Assembly (NCBI GenBank): GCA_018656645.1
Contig: JABHZL010000124.1
Span: 1 to 33,791, forward strand
DNA: 33,791 nucleotides
Reading direction: 5' to 3'
DNA from: Phycisphaerae bacterium
GTDB taxonomy: Bacteria; Planctomycetota; Phycisphaerae; Phycisphaerales; SM1A02
A program made the translations under genes and the position numbers. The notes beneath the pieces were generated by a model. The model made no database searches. It saw only the letters and a list, made by a program, of their open reading frames with translations, and was not told where the DNA came from. Shown piece after piece: positions 30,493 through 33,791 of the stretch (position 1 is the first letter of the stretch; every line of letters begins with the position of its first letter).

Positions 30493-32049
30493 ATGGCTCA
30501 AGAAACGCGCTATATAACAACGCCTATTTACTACGTAAACGATAGACCTCATATCGGCCATGTTTACACTACAACATTGTGTGACGTGTATGCAAGGGCA
30601 ATGAGAAATGCGGGTCATGATGTATTTTTCCTCACTGGTACGGATGAGCACGGCGTAAAGGTCGAAGAATCGGCTGAAAAACGCGGAATTACCCCTAAAG
30701 CGCTTGCGGATGAAAACGCTGCGATCTTTCAATCGATTATGGGCCTGTTTTCGCTGACCAATGACGCCTTCATCCGAACAACCGATCCCGAACACGAATC
30801 TCAGGTACAAACCTTAGTCACAAAACTGCTTGCGAGCGGCGACGTGTATTTGGGGGATTTTGAGGGTTGGTATGATCAGGGTCAAGAGGAATATCACACC
30901 GAGAATAGTGCAAGAGAGCTCGATTACAAATCACCAATCAGCGGGAAGCCACTCGTTCGGGCAACTGAGAAAAATTATTATTTCCGACTCAGTGCCTATC
31001 AAGAAAGATTAGAAAAATTATTTGAAACGTGTCCAGATTTTGTCCAACCAGTTGGAAGGCGGAATGAAGTGCTTGGCCGTCTTCGAGAAGGTTTACAAGA
31101 TGTTCCCATCAGCCGAACAAATTTCTCGTGGGGCATTCCGATGCCAGATGATGCCGACCATGTCATTTATGTTTGGATTGATGCCCTCTTTAATTACATC
31201 ACCGCCCTTGGTCTTGGAGAAGGTCAAACAGATAAAGACAGATATTGGCCCGCAAACTACCACGTTGTTGGCAAAGAAATCCTTTGGTTTCACGCAGTGA
31301 TTTGGCCAGCAATTCTTATGGCGCTTGATTTACCTCTGCCACACTGTGTGTATGCACACAGCTTTTGGATTAGTGAAGGTAGAAAGATGTCAAAGTCTCT
31401 TGGTAATTTTATTGACTTAGAGGAAATTGAAAAATACATCGAAGCATACAACATGGACGCGTGGCGATATTATTTAGTCACACAGGGTCCACTTGGATCA
31501 ACCGACGCAGATTTTTCTGCAGAGAAGTTTCACGACGTATATAACTCTCACCTTGTGAACACGGTTGGCAATTGTGCAAGTCGAGTGACTGCGATGATCG
31601 AAAAATATTTTGATGGCGCCGTGCCCCCTGATAGCGGAGAAATCTTTGCAGAAACAGACTGGAAAACTATTTGTAGTGACGGCGTACAGTGTTCGCTGCG
31701 TGCAATGGAAACCTTTTCCCCTCAAGAAGCAGTGGGATCAGCAATGTCGATTGTGCGGCAAATTGATTTGTTTATAAATACTACTGCGCCATTTAAGCTT
31801 GCAAAAGATGAATCAAAACAAACCGAACTTGGCGCGATACTTTATCAGTGCATTGAGGCACTGCGGGTTGCTTCTGTACTACTTCACCCAGTTATTCCTG
31901 TAAAAATGGACGAGTTACACCAAGCAATTGGTGTAAAAATGCCAGTGGGTAATACACATTCAACTCTTGCGTGGGGCGGCATGCGGCCAGGAACCCTAAT
32001 TCAAAAGGTGGCGTTATTCCCAAGAGTCGAGCTTGCCTCTTCAGAGTAA
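30493..32049 (+). CDS. metG: Methionyl-tRNA synthetase, zinc-less form
   Basis: A 518-aa class I synthetase that charges tRNA-Met. The HIGH motif is RPHIGHVYTT and the KMSKS loop is EGRKMSKSLGN. FFLTGTDEHG, SRTNFSWGIPMP, VIYVWIDALFNYI and WFHAVIWPAILMAL mark the catalytic and connective regions. The zinc-knuckle Cys of the connective peptide are missing (EGWYDQGQEEYHTEN where many have Cys), as in known zinc-free MetRS. The anticodon-binding helical domain is present, while the C-terminal tRNA-binding dimerisation domain of E. coli MetG is absent. ATG 30493 opens AQETRYITTPIYYVN as expected; the upstream frame from 30433 overlaps the divergent gene. Its stop abuts the stop of the convergent lipoprotein gene. 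Confidence 0.96.
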   Translation: MAQETRYITTPIYYVNDRPHIGHVYTTTLCDVYARAMRNAGHDVFFLTGTDEHGVKVEESAEKRGITPKALADENAAIFQSIMGLFSLTNDAFIRTTDPEHESQVQTLVTKLLASGDVYLGDFEGWYDQGQEEYHTENSARELDYKSPISGKPLVRATEKNYYFRLSAYQERLEKLFETCPDFVQPVGRRNEVLGRLREGLQDVPISRTNFSWGIPMPDDADHVIYVWIDALFNYITALGLGEGQTDKDRYWPANYHVVGKEILWFHAVIWPAILMALDLPLPHCVYAHSFWISEGRKMSKSLGNFIDLEEIEKYIEAYNMDAWRYYLVTQGPLGSTDADFSAEKFHDVYNSHLVNTVGNCASRVTAMIEKYFDGAVPPDSGEIFAETDWKTICSDGVQCSLRAMETFSPQEAVGSAMSIVRQIDLFINTTAPFKLAKDESKQTELGAILYQCIEALRVASVLLHPVIPVKMDELHQAIGVKMPVGNTHSTLAWGGMRPGTLIQKVALFPRVELASSE

Positions 32050-32703
32050 TTACTCAGGAACAACACCCGTCATCGTTGGACCAGGAATTTCACCATGACC
32101 CCGAAGGGCATCCGCTACCTGTGTGTTTGAAGAATCAATAGCCCACGCTTCTTTCCAACGCGTAAGTGCAAGCGTGTCGTCACCAAGTTGTTCAGCAAAA
32201 GTTGCAGCCACAATATATGGGTTTGCAGTTGTACCACCATCTAGGGCAATTGCTGTATCGATTGCAATTGTTGCGCTGTCTGGATCACTAATCGCCATTG
32301 CATATTCAGCAAACTTGGTCCACGCGCGAACCGTTTGTTGTTCACCCGCTTGCGCTTCTAAGAACGTAAAAAGTTTGTTTTCATTTCCTGTCGCAAGGTA
32401 AGTTTCTGCAAGAAGATCACTAACGTCAAGATTTGTTGGAACGATTGTGTTTGCAATTTCTAGTGACGCAGACGCACCTCTTGGATCGCCAAGTTCAAGT
32501 AAACACTTGCCAAGGTTGTAATGGGCTTCCCAATCCCCGGGGTGCATTTCTGTGATTTCTCTATAACTTGTAGCGGCATCATTCCACCGACCCTGCCACA
32601 TTGCAAAACTGCCCTTCTCCATAAGTGCTGTTGTACTTGGTTGCCCACAAGCGGCGAGAAACAAGGTTGCTGATGCGGTAAAAAGTAAATATGTTATTTT
32701 CAT
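32050..32703 (-). CDS. TPR-repeat lipoprotein
   Basis: A 217-aa protein with a lipoprotein signal peptide (MKITYLLFTASATLFLAAC). Three to four TPR-like units follow: MWQGRWNDAATSYREITEMH, WEAHYNLGKCLLELGDPRGA and, later, AEQLGDDTLALTRWKEAWAI. No specific function can be given. ATG 32703 has AAGGAG 8 nt upstream. Its stop is directly adjacent to the metG stop. Confidence 0.8.
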   Translation of the reverse strand: MKITYLLFTASATLFLAACGQPSTTALMEKGSFAMWQGRWNDAATSYREITEMHPGDWEAHYNLGKCLLELGDPRGASASLEIANTIVPTNLDVSDLLAETYLATGNENKLFTFLEAQAGEQQTVRAWTKFAEYAMAISDPDSATIAIDTAIALDGGTTANPYIVAATFAEQLGDDTLALTRWKEAWAIDSSNTQVADALRGHGEIPGPTMTGVVPE

Positions 32704-32768
32704 GACAAGATCTCCTTCTTTCTATGTCACACGATTCCTTTGTCCATGATACGGTAGTCATACGAACT

Positions 32769-33506
32769 ATGGCAGCCCCATCAAAAGAACATTCCTTTCC
32801 AACAGTCGTGTTAGAGCACGAAATGCCCGACGGAACTACCCATTTTGACTGGTTGCTCGGTGTTGATGCCGATGGCAAGAAACCATTGATCAGTTTTAGG
32901 TCAAACCAACGACCCGATCTTCTTACAAATAATGAGTGGATTGACCTTGAGACAAGACCTGATCACCGCCCAGAATACCTAACATTTGAAGGTCCCCTTG
33001 AAGGCAATCGCGGAACAGTGAAGCGGCTTGGGGTTGGAACAATCCAAGAGTGGCAGCAAACGATGAGTGGTTGGCAGATGAAGATTGAATGGGAAGGCGG
33101 TCCGATTGTTCCGCTAGAAGTCACAACAGGCAGTGTTGTTCGCCTGCGTTTAATGCCAATCAAACAAAATGAATCCTCAATAGATGACATTCCTATCGTT
33201 GGAGATCTTCCTATTTCTGCCGCTTCTGGTCCGGCTGGCTTGACCCGAAAAATTACTGCATTTGGTTCAAAGACAATGCACGAGGACTCTTGGAGCCGAG
33301 TTCCAAACACGACAGGTACCGGTGCAATCCACGTCCAAACCTTTCACAGCAAGTTGACAGATGATGCACTCAAATATCTTGACCAGCAAGTGAATGAATG
33401 GCTTGATGAACATCCCCAGTATGAAGTAAAGCAAGTGACAACAACAATTGGCACATTTACAGGCAAGGTGAAGGAGCCACATATCATCTGCCAAGTCTGG
33501 GTATAA
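32769..33506 (+). CDS. LigD 3'-phosphoesterase-like protein with an extra C-terminal domain
   Basis: A 245-aa protein. Residues 1-110 resemble the phosphoesterase (PE, LigD N-terminal) domain of NHEJ ligase: THFDWLLGV (HYDFRLE-like), KPLISFR, DHRPEYLTFEGPLEGNRGTV and KRLGVGTIQEW. PE domains trim 3'-phosphate or ribonucleotide ends. Whether the catalytic His/Asp set is complete here is unclear. Residues about 150-245 form a second conserved-looking domain (FGSKTMHEDSW; IHVQTFHSKLTDDALKYLDQ; EWLDEHPQYEVKQVTTTIGT; GKVKEPHIICQVWV) that I do not recognise. ATG 32769 is tentative; ATG 32724 is in frame. No Ku or ligase gene is in the window. The BFD-type gene starts 8 nt after its stop. Confidence 0.6.
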   Translation: MAAPSKEHSFPTVVLEHEMPDGTTHFDWLLGVDADGKKPLISFRSNQRPDLLTNNEWIDLETRPDHRPEYLTFEGPLEGNRGTVKRLGVGTIQEWQQTMSGWQMKIEWEGGPIVPLEVTTGSVVRLRLMPIKQNESSIDDIPIVGDLPISAASGPAGLTRKITAFGSKTMHEDSWSRVPNTTGTGAIHVQTFHSKLTDDALKYLDQQVNEWLDEHPQYEVKQVTTTIGTFTGKVKEPHIICQVWV

Positions 33507-33513
33507 CCTTCAC

Positions 33514-33791
33514 GTGAAACCAGAAGAAGATATTTGCGTTTGCCACCACGTGTCGCTTCGTAAACTACAAAGTTTTGTTAAAAGAAAAAACCCAAAAGTT
33601 GCATCTCAACTTTCCGAATGTTTGGGTGCCGGAACCTCCTGTGGTTGGTGTATACCGTTCCTTAACAAACTTCACCAATGTCACATTGATGGGCAACAAA
33701 TGGAGCTGAGTGTTTCATTTGAGAATTACTCAGAACGCCGTAAACAACACAACGCAAAAAAAACAGCACAAGAAACAAATCATGACGCCGG
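33514..33791 (+). CDS. BFD-type [2Fe-2S] domain protein, truncated by the window edge
   Basis: GTG 33514 opens a frame that runs off the window (92 complete codons seen). Residues 1-55 match the bacterioferritin-associated ferredoxin-like fold: DICVCHHVSLRKL (C-x-C-H) and ECLGAGTSCGWCIPFL (C-x-x-C), the four ligands of a [2Fe-2S] cluster, with KNPKVASQLSE between them. The rest is basic and Gln/Asn-rich (RRKQHNAKKTAQETN). It starts 8 nt after the upstream stop, so it is probably cotranscribed with it. BFD domains usually handle iron release or act inside larger reductases; the C-terminus is not visible. Confidence 0.75.
   Translation, partial: MKPEEDICVCHHVSLRKLQSFVKRKNPKVASQLSECLGAGTSCGWCIPFLNKLHQCHIDGQQMELSVSFENYSERRKQHNAKKTAQETNHDA

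Overview
The window looks like a chromosomal segment of a Planctomycetota bacterium, most likely class Phycisphaerae. The strongest hint is the secreted PQQ-type sugar dehydrogenase at 384-1934, whose C-terminus carries a Cys-rich linker and a tandem dockerin-like module (DVNGDGEVGISDLL / DVNNDGVVDVTDIL) of the kind common in that class. Supporting hints are a bare Lys/Arg-repeat histone-like protein, small planctomycete-type membrane proteins and many TPR lipoproteins. GC is moderate by eye. No mobile elements, CRISPR arrays, prophage or rRNA genes were seen. Genes are densely packed, with frequent ATGA start/stop overlaps and convergent genes that touch or overlap at their stop codons.

Layout. 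1-2600: tRNA-Ile with two hairpin terminators, the secreted sugar dehydrogenase and a rhodanese-like lipoprotein, all on the minus strand. 2645-4233: a two-gene thiol-redox operon (free-standing DsbD alpha-like domain plus a secreted peroxiredoxin-like protein). 4264-5400: dnaN. 5529-8684: tkt with a terminator-like hairpin in its leader, a 43-aa small ORF and nfo. 8715-10660: TPR lipoprotein, queF, rdgB. 10701-13482 (minus): purM, a beta-barrel-like protein and a metallophosphoesterase. 13520-15288: sucD and a YggS-type PLP protein. 15317-16922: rex and metF, divergent. 16939-20466: a small membrane protein, deoC and an aldehyde dehydrogenase pair that I read as a split ALDH16. 20487-23676: lipoprotein, FlgM-like protein, SPOR-like lipoprotein and a catalytically dead M16 protein. 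23691-24620: A-tract-rich DNA, a promoter and the (KKATR)n protein. 24640-26924: ferredoxin, small hypothetical and membrane proteins, and a FliA/WhiG sigma factor. 27156-30450: HTH/low-complexity/TM protein, psd and a secreted TPR protein. 30493-33791: metG, TPR lipoprotein, a LigD phosphoesterase-like protein and a truncated BFD-type [2Fe-2S] protein.

Two observations stand out. (1) deoC makes acetaldehyde plus glyceraldehyde-3-phosphate and is followed with no gap by a complete ALDH, then by an ALDH-like protein that keeps only the N-terminal half of the fold, has no catalytic cysteine and resembles the C-terminal pseudo-domain of the two-domain ALDH16 family. (2) Many start codons lie only 6-10 nt after a TANNNT hexamer, most often TATCCT or TACCCT, with no Shine-Dalgarno sequence. 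This points to widespread leaderless transcription and lets several start codons be reassigned. Everything here is read by eye; family names come from motif recognition and no database search was run.
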